Source of the DNA: Desmodesmus armatus
Taxonomy: Eukaryota > Chlorophyta > Chlorophyceae > Sphaeropleales > Scenedesmaceae
Assembly (NCBI GenBank): GCA_007449985.2
Contig: VIIQ02000581.1
Location: forward strand, 310,001 to 374,000
Length of the DNA: 64,000 nucleotides
Direction: 5' to 3'
The notes beneath the pieces were generated by a model. That model had not been told where the DNA came from and ran no database searches. It saw only the letters and a list, made by a program, of their open reading frames with translations. Within the stretch, counting starts at the first letter, position 1. Each line of letters opens with the position of its first letter. Positions 21,916 to 33,378 of this stretch are shown here, in pieces. Both the position numbers and the translations under genes were made by a program.

Positions 21916-24287
21916 ATGTCAGCTTTGAGCGGCATGCGCCAGCAGCGGAGCCTGGGGCAGCAGCAGCAGCACCAGCCTGCAGGTTTGGGCAAGCCTCGTA
22001 TCAGCAGTCGCAGATGCATCGTGCGTGCCAGCCAGCAGGCAGATACCGTTGAGACGACATCATCTCGCCGTGCCCTCCTGGGCCTGACAGCTGGCCTTGC
22101 AGCTGGAGCCATGCTGCTGTCACCATCAGCACAAGCAGAGCCCTTCCTGACAGCAACAGGTGCCAAGGGCTTCCTGGCAGAGGAAGAAGCGAAGCTATAT
22201 GAACTCCGTATCGAGAAGGAGGGCGAAGCTCGCCGTGAAATCGAGCGGGAACGGCAGGCTTTGGAGGCAGAGGCACAAAAATCCCAGATCGGCAAGCTGT
22301 GTGCCACACCCTATGGCATCGACATCGTGGGCATTACAGAGTTTGTGGCTCTGGTTGGTGCCCTGGTGGGTGGCATTACTGCTCGCCAGCGCAAGGCAGA
22401 GCTGGAGCGCCTCAACGAGCAGCTGCGTAAGATCAACATGAGCCTGCGGCAACAGGCCCGTGCTGGAACCGTGTATGCACCAGGTGAGGGGTGCGCGCTG
22501 GGTGGTGGGCGGGGGGGGGGGGGGGGGGGGCGCTGTGGACATGGCACACAGCCTCACAGCACCTGGATTTGCATGGCAAGAGAAGGACGCGCAGAAACTG
22601 AGGGGAGGGGATGTGCGCGTCTTGAGAGAGGATGCAGTTGCTTGAACAGCACGACACCGACAGCATCATGAGACTTACCAAATGCGCTGAAACTCTTGCC
22701 CTGTTTGCCATGCCATGCTGTGCTGTGCTGTGCTGTGCTTCAGGCCTGTCCTACGCCCCACCAGCTGTGACAGCACCCAGCAGCAGCAACGGCAATGGCA
22801 ATGGCCTCGTCACAGCACCCCCAGCCCCTACAGTGGTCACAGCCACTGTCACAGTGCCAGCAAACCTCACCAGCAGCAGCGGCAGCCGGGAGGTGAAGGC
22901 AGCAGCTGCGGCGGCTGCTGCTGCGCCTGTTGCTGCACGCACGTTGCTCTCTATGGAGGAGGATGAAATGACCAGTGACCAGATACAGTGCAGGTGGGAC
23001 ATGCCTGCTTTGTGATGCTGTGGTGTCACACCTTCGTGCTGCTGTGATGTCACTCCTGGTCAGCGTCAGTGGTACCATGTATTGACGGTCGTACTGCTAA
23101 GTGGATGGGCTGGGCAAGGGGTGTACAGTGTTGCATCATGTCGAACGTCTGAGCCTGCCGGCTTGCCGGTATCGCCCACATCAGACTTCCTGTGTTGCAC
23201 CAATTGACAAACCACTTCCAAGGTCGTTCAGGACCAAGATCACTGCTCGTGGTGCCTCACCCAACACACGTGACTTGATCAATGTGCGCATGGTGGCATG
23301 TTGTTGCTGCAGGGATGCCCTGCGTGCTGGCAAGCGCTTCCTGAAGGAGGCCAACGGCAGTGCGGCTATGGTGCGCTTTGAGAAGGCTCTCATGCTCAGC
23401 AAGGCAATCTGCGACAAGGTGTGTGAGGGGGGGGGGGTACCTGCAGGCAGTAGGGCCGGGTGTGGAGTGAGCTGGCGCTAGCGCCATCCAGCGCTGGCAG
23501 GGGCAGGACAGTGGCCACCCCTGGAGGCGGGGCCAAGCTTTTCGTATGTGTGTGTGTGGGGGGGGGGGGAGCTGCCAGGCAGCAGGCCTGGGTGCTGGAG
23601 AGGTGGTATAGCAGCGGCAGGAGGAGTGGTCAAGAGCCCTTCATGCTTGGGAGACACTCAAATGGTCCTGTGTACTTGTAGTTGGCCTGACCAACAGCTG
23701 ACCTGTCATGCCGCCCCTGCTGTCCCTGCTTCCCCAACAGGTCCAGGAGCGGCGTGCCACGCGTGGGCTGGCTGCGTCAGCGCGGCTGCAGGGTCAGTAC
23801 CGCCCCGCCATCAAGTACCTGGAGCGTGTGTTGCAGATCAGCGGGGAGATGGGCGAGTACACAGGTGCGGCTCAGAGCAGCATCCACCCACTGTAGTTAC
23901 CGCAATAACATCCGGCAGGTGATAGCAGGGTTGCTGAGCTTTGCAGCTGGAGCAGTGACAGCTGCACATCATCCTTCTGGAACCATGTATGGCTGTGCAT
24001 TTGTTGGGGAATGTGGCTCATGCCATGCCAAGGGTGCAGTAGCCAGTTCACACAGTCTCAACATGTTCATAGGAGCTCTCTGCTGGCCAGCACTCATATC
24101 TGCGCATGCGCTTGCAAGGATTCTGAGTGCGTCCTGTTCATCTGCTGTTTTTCTGCTGCTGTTTGCAGGTGATGCTGATGCGTACGGCACCATTGCCGAT
24201 TGCTACACCGACCTGGACATGTTTGAGCAGGCAGCTGACTACTATGACAAGTACATCCAATGCATGAACAAGGACGGGCCTGTCTGA
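21916..24287 (+). CDS. FLP: FLU/FLP-like regulator of chlorophyll biosynthesis (TPR protein)
   Basis: Five exons, 21916-22483, 22744-22993, 23313-23418, 23741-23864 and 24169-24287 (TGA), close in phase and give 388 aa. The order is: plastid leader; a twin-arginine hydrophobic segment (SSRRALLGLTAGLAAGAMLL) ending SPSAQA, like a thylakoid signal; a charged helix; a hydrophobic segment (DIVGITEFVALVGALVGGI); a coiled coil (ELERLNEQLRKINMSL) running into TVYAPG/LSYAPP; a Pro/Ala/Ser linker; and C-terminal TPRs (KALMLSKAICDK, RRATRGLAASARLQGQY, AYGTIADCYTDLDMFEQAAD). This matches plant FLU, which binds glutamyl-tRNA reductase and blocks 5-aminolevulinate synthesis in the dark, and Chlamydomonas FLP, which is known to make two isoforms by alternative splicing. 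The linker between coiled coil and TPRs is longer than I would expect. Orthology is well supported by architecture; a close paralogue is not excluded. Confidence 0.88.
22511..22530. repeat. G20 homopolymer in FLP intron 1
   Basis: Twenty consecutive G residues begin 27 bp after the donor of intron 1. Shorter G runs lie in other introns of this gene (near 23429 and 23560). Such runs are length-unstable, hard to sequence and capable of G-quadruplex formation in the transcript. Confidence 0.85.
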
Positions 24288-24835
24288 AGCAGCGGTGTTC
24301 ATGGCCAGTGGTTTCATGTTCATGGCTTGTGTAGCCATGTACACATGTGAGTGGCCATACACGTGCCTGGTGGTGGCTGCAGCCAGCCAAAGGATGGCCA
24401 ATGTTCAGCAGCGGTGGTGGTCGTGCCTAGGCTGTGCAGGGCGGGTCTAGTCTTGCACTGTGGTGGTGCCGGCCCATCCTGATACAACCCCAGCAGCCTT
24501 CCAGCACACTGCAGCAGCAGCTGATGGTGCGTAGTCAGGCACACCTCCTGCGCAGGTGAGGGGTGGAGGTGTTGATGTGTGCAACTGCTGCCTGTGTGCA
24601 GCCCTTGTTGGCTGGTGTGTGACAGCCTTGTGGCCTGGGAGCATGTTGTTTTCAGGGCACTGTGCTGCCAGACAGGACCCCTATCCAAGCTTGTGGCGTG
24701 GTCATGTTGTTGTAGCAGGATCCATTTGTGCATGGATATATATTTGTGGGGCAAAAGCTGCATGTGTCTGTAGTAGACTAGGGTGTGCACGAGAGTGGTG
24801 GGGTGATGGCTCAGATACCAAGTATGTGCGTGTGC

Positions 24836-24882
24836 TGGGCACACGTAAATGATGTATTCTGGGCACACATGAATGATGTATT
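24836..24882. repeat. 24-bp tandem duplication
   Basis: Two adjacent copies read tgggcacacgtaaatgatgt+attc and tgggcacacatgaatgatgt+attg. They lie in the FLP 3' flank, just before TGTAA. Confidence 0.7.
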
Positions 24883-24891
24883 GTTTGTTTT

Positions 24892-24896
24892 TGTAA
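24892..24896 (+). terminator. TGTAA polyadenylation signal (candidate) for FLP
   Basis: TGTAA in a T-rich context (gtttttgtaatgac) lies about 600 bp after the FLP stop, a normal 3' UTR length for a green alga. Confidence 0.45.
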
Positions 24897-25680
24897 TGAC
24901 TGACAACACAGTTGTTGGTGATGTTGGGTCATACAGGGAGTGTTTATCCTCTGGAATGTTCCTGCTTCTTGGTGCGAACTTCACCTGGCAGATCAGTGAA
25001 GTGGGCAGCGTCTTGTTGAGTGTGTGGAGTGGACTTGTTCACATGTGTTCGACAAGTTGATGTGCAACAGTCACACCGTCAAGGGTGAGATTGTGCAGCT
25101 TGCAGACGTTGATGGTAGGACCAAATGCTGGCTAGGATTTGCTACAGTGCGGTCATAAAGTAACTGTATCTGCCAGATGCTTTGTCACAAACATGCATGC
25201 GGCAGTTGTGTATGACGATCAAAACAGATTGATTGAGAGGTGCAGCTGCACGCCATGTCAATTCGCCGTTACTATACAAAGTGTGCACCCGACCCAAAGG
25301 CAACACATTGGCATACTGCCAAAATGATCAGCTACAGATGAAAACACCCACCAAGCACCTCTCTTTCTTCCCCACAGGCGCAGGTGACAGTCCACAGTCC
25401 AACCCACAATCAGATTCACATCTCAACACAACCAAGGACACTCCAATGGCACACATACATGGCACTGGGTGATGTGCCGCCAGATGACAACTCACCACCA
25501 CCACAAAATGTTGCGTGCTGAAACCTCTCGAAGGGTCCTTGTCAAGCATGAGTCTGCTTGCACAGCCAGCAACCTGCCTCCAACTGGCAGTAGCAGGGTC
25601 GCAGTGACAAGAGGGAGATGGAACACCATGTGTGATAACAAGCATGGAGAGCGGAGATGAAAGCCAACAGCAGTGCATCC

Positions 25681-25750
25681 GACTCCGACTCCGACTCCGA
25701 CTCCGACTACGACTACTACTACTACGACTACTACTACGACTACTACTACG

Positions 25751-25802
<52 letters not shown>

Positions 25803-25878
25803 CTACTACTACGACGACGACTACTACGACGACTACTACGACGACTACTACTACGACTACTACTACTACTACTACTAC
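25681..25878. repeat. Triplet microsatellite (GAC/TAC/TCC)n
   Basis: The block starts with four GACTCC units, then runs as interspersed GAC and TAC triplets for 198 bp without leaving the triplet phase. All frames across it stay open: Asp/Tyr on the plus strand, or all-Thr; poly-Val or Arg/Ser on the minus strand. It appears to be non-coding DNA, as no exon joins it. Confidence 0.9.
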
Positions 25879-27121
25879 ATAGGTTAGTACCAGGCAAGAG
25901 CACAGACGCATGAACACATGCATGTCCTAGTTGGTGCGCACAAAGCTTGGCGGTTGCCTAGTAGTAATAACAGAATGCTGGACGCAGGCTGATAAGGACA
26001 CAGCCGGCATTGACTGTACTGCCATTCTCACATGTACAAGTCACACCTCTCTGAACAGCAAAGCCACAAAACCCTCTCAGCAGAGTCTGCTGAAGCTGAA
26101 AGGGAACAGCAAGTAGCAGTGTACCCTACAGTGTACCCTCCTGCACTGCTATCTGATTGAGTGCGACAGCTGCACTACAGCAAATCAAGTTGGCCACATG
26201 CACCTACTCGGACACTGCGTGCTTGAGCAGAAGCAACAAGAGCACCTGTCTAATGGACACACCCTTCTGCCTTCCTTTCAACACAGTGACACCCATGAAA
26301 CAACTTGGAGGATTGCTCGAGTCTGCAAATGCACACATGCCTAATAGTACTGCTAGCTTCCAAACTAGCGCACATGCAACTTTTCCCAAAATCTGCACAA
26401 GAAGCTCACAAGCAAACACCCATCACATCTTCAGAGAGCACACCTTTAGAGACAAGGCTTCACACTACCACCAGAACACTACAACAGCATATGGTACATG
26501 GGTTCTCGCACCTCAGCAGGCAACAGGCGTCTAAGATCAAAGCCGCAACAGGGTCTACTTGTTATGCACATGCCAACCTATGTCTATAAATGGGGACCCA
26601 CCTTGGGAGGGGCAAACCCCCAAAATCCCACTCCCCTTGCTGAGCCCTGTCAAAGGAGGGAGGCAACTCAGCAAGATTACCGAGCACTCTGCCCCCCAGA
26701 CAAACTAGTAATGATGCATCCATGCTGGATGTCATGGCGTTGCCAACCAAACTATCACTACTTTGGGACCATGTGCAAGCTCTTCTCAACCGCTTCACAG
26801 CACTACTACCACTGACAAACAGGGCCACACCTGACCGCCATTTCCGGAGCCAAATTAGGCTCATAGGGCAAAAGCCACTGACAAAGGCTACAGAACCATC
26901 CTCAAACAAAACAGGCAGACAACCCAAAACTTGCCCACACTACCAGCAGACCTGCACACTACAAACGCCCAGCACAGATACGATCGGGTGTCTCAAAATG
27001 AGCCTTCACACAGACTAGAGCCAAGCTGCAGATCACCCACCACACCAGGAGAACATCACTCACAAGCCAAGGACACTCCTCACCCCTCCCACCAACCTGC
27101 ACCGCCCAGCCTGCAGACCAC

Positions 27122-30100
27122 TCAAGACCCTCCAAAACCCCGCGGCCCCTGCTGCCGCTGCTGCTGGGGGTGCTGCTGCCTGCCTGCTGGCCGGGCTTGC
27201 TGTGGCACCACACCAGGAGGCTGGTGGCGGTGCTGTGCTGGCCCAGCAGCAGCTGCCCCATGGTAGCCGCCATGCTGCAGACCACCCTCCCGCCCCATAG
27301 CAGTAGCGATCTTTGCATCAAACTCTGCACGCAGCTCATCCATCTCTGCACGCAGACACTCCTCTGTCTTCAGCACCACCCGCCGCATCTCCCTCCTGTC
27401 TTCCTTCCGCTGCTTCTGGCGCTCCTCTTCCCGGAGCGCCTCGCGTGCGTCTATCTCTGGGAGCAGGTGAGCACTCAGCTGCTGAGCCACCTGCTGAATG
27501 GTGGCTGCATCAAGAACCTCCCCTCTACCACCACCGTGCTGCCGCTGCTGCTGCTGCTGCTGAGGAGGCACTCCCTCCTCCTCCTCCTGCTCCTCGCAGT
27601 CGTTCAAGCGGGCCACCCGGCGCCTCTGCTGCCCTGGGCCACGCTGTCGCATTGCTGGGGGCGCAGCCTGCTCATCCTGGACCTGACCCCTGTGCGCCTC
27701 CCCAGGCGGCAGAGCAGCCACTGGCGCTATCACAGCCGCGCGGCGCTGCTGGCCGGCGTGTGGCAGGGGCAGCCTCTGCTCCTGCTGCTGGCTCTGATTC
27801 ATGGCTTGGCTGCGGGCAGGGGCTGGGGGTGGTGGCATCAGTGCTGCTGCAGCCTCCTTTTGCGCTTTTGCTCGTGCATTTGCTAGCAGCTGGATGCGCG
27901 GATCCCTGCTGGTGGGGCCGCATGCTGCCGAGCCTGGCGGCATTTGAGCATTGCCTGCAGGATGGTCAAGGCAGCAGTGCAACAACATGAGAAAGGGCAA
28001 GACGTTGGCATGTTACATGACGATCACATGACGATCAGTGTGGTGTTGAAGATGTCTCAGCACCAGACCCCGTCACATGTGGGGCCTATATGGTTGCATG
28101 GCAAAAGCGCATGCAAACGTCATGTCGACTGATGTGCAGCGTCAAGGGACCTTTTCTTGGCAGGTCAATGCAGACTGGACTGTGCAGCTGATACTAGTAG
28201 TGCCACCAGTGTGGGCCCCTGCCGCAGTGCATTGCAGTGACTGCAATGCAATGCACTGCCATGCAATGCAATGTATTGCAATGCACTGCAACTATTAAAT
28301 GGGTAACTTCCACCCATCTTGTCAACACTGCAAGTCGTCAGACTGATCGACACACCTGCTGGCGCGCCTGTACGGCTTGGCAGCATCTCCTCCTCCCCAT
28401 CCTCCTCATACACTGGGCCAGACACACGGCGGCGCTGCGCTGGCCGCGCACTGCCCTCTCCAGGTGCCCCTACATCTGCTGTTGAAGGTCGCTTCTCGCG
28501 CTGGGGGCCTGCTGCTGATGCGGCTGCTGCAGGTGGGAGGTTGCACGGTGCGGGGGCTGCAGGGCGTAGGGACTGCTGCTGCTGCTGCTGCTGCTGGTTG
28601 ACTGCCTGGCTGGTTGCTGCTGCTGCTAGGGCTGACCGCCTGGACTGCTTGCACATCACCAGGTCCTTGGGTACTGTCAGTGGCGCAGTGTGGCGAGGGG
28701 CTGCCGTTGATGCCTTCACACTGCCATTGCCTGCAGGGTCAGAGGGGTGCGCATGTACAGTCATATCAGGGGTACACCATCACAACTCTTGCCGCTCTCA
28801 TACTACTATTACATGGGTATAAATCAAACTTGGTTCAATACATATGTCATGTGCCATAGTCAGCTCATTCAAAGCGTGGGTTGGGCCAGCTCAGCAATGC
28901 AAGACTTTGCGCATAAAATTGCATCAGATACTGCGCTCCAGTCAGCAGAGGTTGTGCTTGCACTGACAACCAGGTGCGCATGCTCAAGTCAGGCCCTGTT
29001 CACGGCACGCAGCCCACATGCGTTGCCAACCCTAGCCGTAATGCATGTGCATTTGGATGATTTGCAGGCTGTTCACGCCTTAAATGCACTGGCACCGGGC
29101 ACTGTAACAGCACTCCCACCTGTGCGTACACCGCCACCGCTCCCACCTGCGCGTACACCTCCTCCAGTGGGTGCTGCTGGTGCTGCATGGACATTAGCGC
29201 AGCAGGTGCGCGGCAGACAGGCACAGGAGAAACCAGGGCAGCAAGTAAGTCATGAGCGGCATGAGAAGTTGCCACCAGCCTGCAAAACCTCAGCAAGTTG
29301 TTGGCATGCCACACCGTGTGCTGTCAAGGAACTATTGGGATCGCCTCTCTTGCATGGAGCAGGCACAGTGCATGCTGACCGGCCTCCTTCTGTGCATGTG
29401 CAAGATACCTGAGGCTCGTCCTCCTCCTGGTGCCAAGCGACCTGCCGCCTCTGCTGCTGCCGCCTCTGCTGCTGCCGCCTCTGCTGCCGCTGCCTCGCGG
29501 GCAGATGGTCCCCAAATCATGCCATCTGCACGTGCAAAGGAAAAGCCAAGCCCAGTGACATGGCAGCTTATGGAATGCGCAGCAGGCTAGTACTCGTTCA
29601 GCAGACTGTGGTGCGTGCCACATACTATCTGCATGGCAAAGGAAAAGCCAAGCCCAATGACATGGCAGCTTATGGAATGCGCAGCAGGCCAGTACTCGTT
29701 GAGCAGACTGTGGTGCGTGCACATACCATCTGGAGTGTACTCCTTAGTCTTGTCGTGATAAATGAGCTGTAGCGCCAACAGGAAGTTATCTGCATGGTGC
29801 CGTTCGAGCTGCCGTATGCCAGGGGGCTTGTCGAGCAGCTGCCGCAGCGCTTTGAGGACACCAGGGCGGAAGTGCTGCCTCCCGTTCTGGTCCTTGTAGG
29901 CACAGAACCCATTGGGAATGGGCTTGGCCCTGCACAGTCCTTCTGGGGTGGGGATGTGTATACGGACGTCCTGGGGGTGCTCTTGTGTTCCTCTCAGCAG
30001 GGCGCCATCCACCATGAAACAACCTTTCTTTGTCTGTGACCACTTGAAGGCATCGGAATACACGGCAGCAAGACTGTTGAAACGTGATGTGCACGTTTTC

Positions 30101-31996
30101 TCGTCAAAAGCAGCAGGCATTGTGGGCAGACGAGCATGTGCTGATGACTTGAAGGCTGCACAGCACCAGATGCCTGCATGGCAGCAAGCTGACCCTCAAC
30201 AGACTCCAGCCGTGCATTGCGCTCCGCCTCACGTGCCATCTGCTCACTGTGGCGCTTCTCTGCCAGCTCCCTGTCTGCCTTCTGCTCTGCCTGCAGCTTG
30301 GTCTGCTCTGCCTGCAGCTGCATCATCTTTATGTCATGCTCACGCTGCTTCTGCTGGCCCTCCTGCAGGCCCTGAACGACCTGGACAGTGGCATTTGTGA
30401 TCTGGGCCATCAGGGCCAGCTGCCCCTCTGTCATACCCCCAGCTGCAGGCAGCGGGGGAGGAGCATCCTGCTGCTGGCGCTGGGGCTGGTGCTGCTGGTT
30501 GAGGGCCTCTGCCTCGTTGGGGCCGCGGGCGCGGTGGCGCTGGCTGGGGGGCTCATCGTTGCTGTCATCATCTGCTGCATCCAGGGGGCGCTTGTTCTGC
30601 TGGGCCTGGCTGCCGCTCTGGATGCTGGGGGACTCTGCTGCAGCAGCCAGGAGGCACAGCCCCCTACCTGCACTGCTGCCTGATGCGCTGGGAGCCACAG
30701 CATTCTCTGCTGAAGCGTTGAGGCCTACGGATGGCGAGGCGGAGCAAGCGAGGGGTGCAAGAGGGCAGCAGCACAGAATCAGTGAGGTGCACTGTGTTGG
30801 TTGCCATTTCAATCGCAACGATCGAAAGCTTTGCTGTGTGGATAGAAATGAATGTTGACGATATCTCCAACGCAACACACTGGCAGGTTGGCTGCATGCA
30901 ACCAGCAACATGCAGCAACAAAACTATGCATTGCTGCTTGAGTGCCAGGTACTTGGTCGTGCAGCCCCAACCTATGTCTGCCAATCATGCTGAGTCAGGC
31001 TGTTGTTGCATGCATGCACAAGGTAGTTGCATCATACGTACGGTACGTAGAATGCATGTACAAGCAAGCAACAGCAGGGGTTGCTGAATGGGTGCCGGAT
31101 CAGTTGTCCCTCTAGTCAAAAGTCGGAGTTTTGTTGCAGCCCCAACCCAGCTATATTGTATCTGATCCTGGATGCTGACGCATGTTCATGAGTGTAGGGC
31201 AAGATGGGCTGCATCCTGCATAATGCACATGCAAGCAGCACTACAGATAATGCAACGGTGCTACTGCATGGGTGCTGGAGAGCCCCTTTTGTGCAGCCCA
31301 CTCCCAGCATAGCCTTGGTCAAACTGTTCAAGCAGAAAGTACCTGCTGGAGGTCCTCCGACACCGCCTGCTGCTGTTGCAGCTGCTCCAACTCCAGTGCC
31401 TGCTGCCGCTGCTGCTGCGCTAGCAGCCACAGCTGGTGCAGCTCCAGCGCTCGCAATCAGGTCCCCTGCATGTTGGAACAACCTAAATGGTCAGATGGTT
31501 GCAGATGGGCAGGTCTGGGGTCCAGGGGGCTCTCTATGCGTTGATCGGCATTGATGAGTCATCCGATGATGCGCAGCTTCCCTCCACCCACCCACCCCCG
31601 CGTGCAGCATGCATGCATGGTTGTGGGTCTGTCTGCATTGCATGCATGTTTGCAATGTATCCTCCTTACAACACACACTCACACACACCTGTGGGAAAGT
31701 ACCCCGGATCGTGCCACAGCTCTTGCAGGCCCCACAAGAACGCATCAACATGGTGATCCTTGATGTCCTCTATCTCCGACAGCTGCCGCAGGAGCTCCAG
31801 ATAGCCTGGTCGGTACTGAGTGGGTGCGGTGTTGGTGGGGTCCTTGAGCGCACACAGCCTATTTGCATTAGCTGGGCAGACTCCACCCGGCAGCAGGAGA
31901 GGGTCGTACGATGGAGTTTTGACACTGCTGCCCTGCCTCTTCAAGGCCTTGTGGTTGATCTTCACACCCAGGCCAGAAACGACGAATTGACATGGT
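27122..31996 (-). CDS. Multi-module locus with two copies of an unrecognised domain (one gene or tandem paralogues)
   Basis: Exons in transcript order: B1 31996-31689, B2 31465-31343, A1 30724-~30167, A2 ~30073-29727, A3 29525-29409, C1 28730-28356, C2 27954-27122 (TGA). The defined inner boundaries are phase 1, so they can be joined as one transcript, or the locus may be two or three tandem genes. B1 and A2 share a domain with the pattern C-x-A-...-CAxKD...-RPGxLxxLRQL...-HHxDxFLxxLQxxxHD...-P[TD]G. Each is followed by an Ala-rich exon (B2, A3). A1, C1 and C2 are disordered or coiled-coil: A1 has KRPLDAADDD and QAEQTKLQAEQKADRELAEK; C1 has EKRPSTAD and a QRRR patch; C2 has acidic, poly-Gln and RREMRRVV stretches. 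I recognise no family. The A1/A2 junction is open: the frames switch between 30180 and 30070 with no good intron. A possible earlier exon lies near 32660-32490 (WPDAFAKWAQ, resembling SDAFKWSQ in A2). Confidence 0.5.
28224..28291. repeat. GCAAT-rich hairpin in an intron
   Basis: gcagtgcattgcagt at 28224-28238 is complementary to actgcaatgcaatgcactgc at 28240-28259, apart from one extra aatgc step. Further TGCAATGCA units follow to 28291. It lies in the C1-C2 intron and would fold into a strong stem in DNA or RNA. Confidence 0.7.
29536..29740. repeat. 102-bp tandem duplication spanning an intron boundary
   Basis: Two copies with the same order of motifs (aaaggaaaagccaagccca, cagcttatggaatgcgcagc, gagcagactgtggtgcgtgc) start at about 29536 and 29638. 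The second copy ends at the donor of exon A2 (29726/29727) and the first ends in a mutated version of that site, so the A2-A3 intron was lengthened by copying its own 5' part. Confidence 0.8.
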
Positions 31997-33378
31997 CTGA
32001 GTGTGCAGCACTTCATCAGACTACCATTGACCCCATTCATTGCACGGCAAGCAGGAACTGCACTAGCAGTACTGTGGGTGAACAGCAGTATCAGCAGGAA
32101 GCCTGGCAGTGCAGTGCAGCCACACACGAGACACGCAACGAACCCTCGCACTCTGATCTTGGCACTGGGGCCATCACGGCATGTGCTGCGGGTTTTGACT
32201 CCATCGCAGCCGCGGTTTACCTCCTACTACGGGGTTTTGCGCACTCACAAAAAATTGCAGTATACTGAGTATGAAGCATTTACTAAATAAATCAGCTTGG
32301 GCCACTTCGTGAACGACGTCAAGTGCCGGCAATATCGCTATTCGATATTGATAATGCATCCTCCATAATGCGCCCATCCGGCGGGCAAAGATGTACTGAA
32401 AAACCGCACATGCACGACGCAAATTGTGCGGAAACTCTGCCAGTGGCGCATGCACGCAGCCCGCACGTACAGGTGCACGTCATCAACCGTTATCGTCCAT
32501 GTTGGCGAGGCGCGCTTTCAAGACATTCACCGGTTCACATGTGTGAGCCGGCGTGAGCTGTGCCCATTTGGCGAAGGCATCTGGCCATGCGTGCTGCGTC
32601 ACGTGATGCATTTTGTACCAGCTGGGGATGCGGGATGCGCTCAGCACGGTCCACAAACACAGTGCAGATGAGGGGTGTTGCAACCTAGACTTGCCCCCAG
32701 GGCAAGCCAAAGGGATGAATGAAGCTCGCATGCCTGATTTGAAGGCTACCTGCAATGCTCATGTCACAAGTCCACATCAGCCCAAGTCCACGCCTGTTGG
32801 ATGGGCTGTACAAGCATGCCACTGCAGCTGCCCCTGTCAAGGTGCCCCTCAGCCACCCCTTCGCCCTAAAAACAGATTTACCCAACCAGAAGCAGCCAAA
32901 TCCTACTTGGACCCCCTTCCAACCTCAACACAGGCACCCTCAGAAGCAGGCAATCAAGGGGGGCTATGTACAAAGGGGACAACACCACAGGTGCCACTGT
33001 GTGCATTTACAGCAGACGATCACGACGCACACTGCCATGTCTCAACTTCCACTTCTAATATCGGCTCCCAAATCAGTTGCGCAAGATATTCAGCCATGCT
33101 GTAACCTTGCCATCTGATCGTGCTGGAAAACACACCATGCACTCACAGGACCCACTGTCCTGGTCAGATGCTGTATCACCATATGCCCTCTGTATGTCAA
33201 CACCACTGCTGTGGATGCAACCAGACAGCTAGAGCCTTCCACCCGACAGCCACACTACCAATGCGCGCCAGGCATTTGGGCGCAGTTAAATCGACATTCA
33301 ACTTCGGAAGGTAATGTTACAGGGCCTACAAGGCAAAGCCATGTCCAGCGTCACAGAACTGCAAGGTTGCGCATTGTG
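31997..33378. other. Mostly gene-free; possible 5' exon of the minus-strand locus
   Basis: No exon is firmly supported. A minus-strand segment near 32660-32490 reads WPDAFAKWAQ and ends in a GT donor (phase 1) and could be a 5' exon of the 27-32 kb locus. A TTACA (TGTAA on the minus strand) at 33317 belongs to the next gene. Confidence 0.4.
33317..33321 (-). terminator. TGTAA polyadenylation signal
   Basis: TTACA on the plus strand is TGTAA on the minus strand, 57 bp after the stop of the first COQ10/START-like gene. Confidence 0.45.

Larger units (their letters stand above)
24288..27121. other. Long intergenic stretch without a supported gene
   Basis: About 2.8 kb with only short, compositionally odd open frames on both strands and no phase-consistent exon chain. 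It contains the FLP 3' UTR (TGTAA at 24892), a 24-bp tandem duplication, a 198-bp triplet microsatellite, and the 3' flank of the minus-strand locus that ends at 27122. A small non-coding RNA could be hidden here; nothing shows one. Confidence 0.45.

Noticed and set aside
25240..25470. CRISPR or attachment-site-like repeats
   Set aside because: No regularly spaced identical repeats were found anywhere in the window; the genome is eukaryotic.
25492..25923. Long poly-Val, poly-Thr and Arg/Ser open frames
   Set aside because: They are all readings of the triplet microsatellite; all frames stay open because of its composition, and no splice or start context supports any.
28224..28291. tRNA or structured RNA gene at the GCAAT hairpin
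   Set aside because: The fold is a simple inverted repeat of TGCAATGCA units with no tRNA boxes; it is better seen as an intronic repeat.
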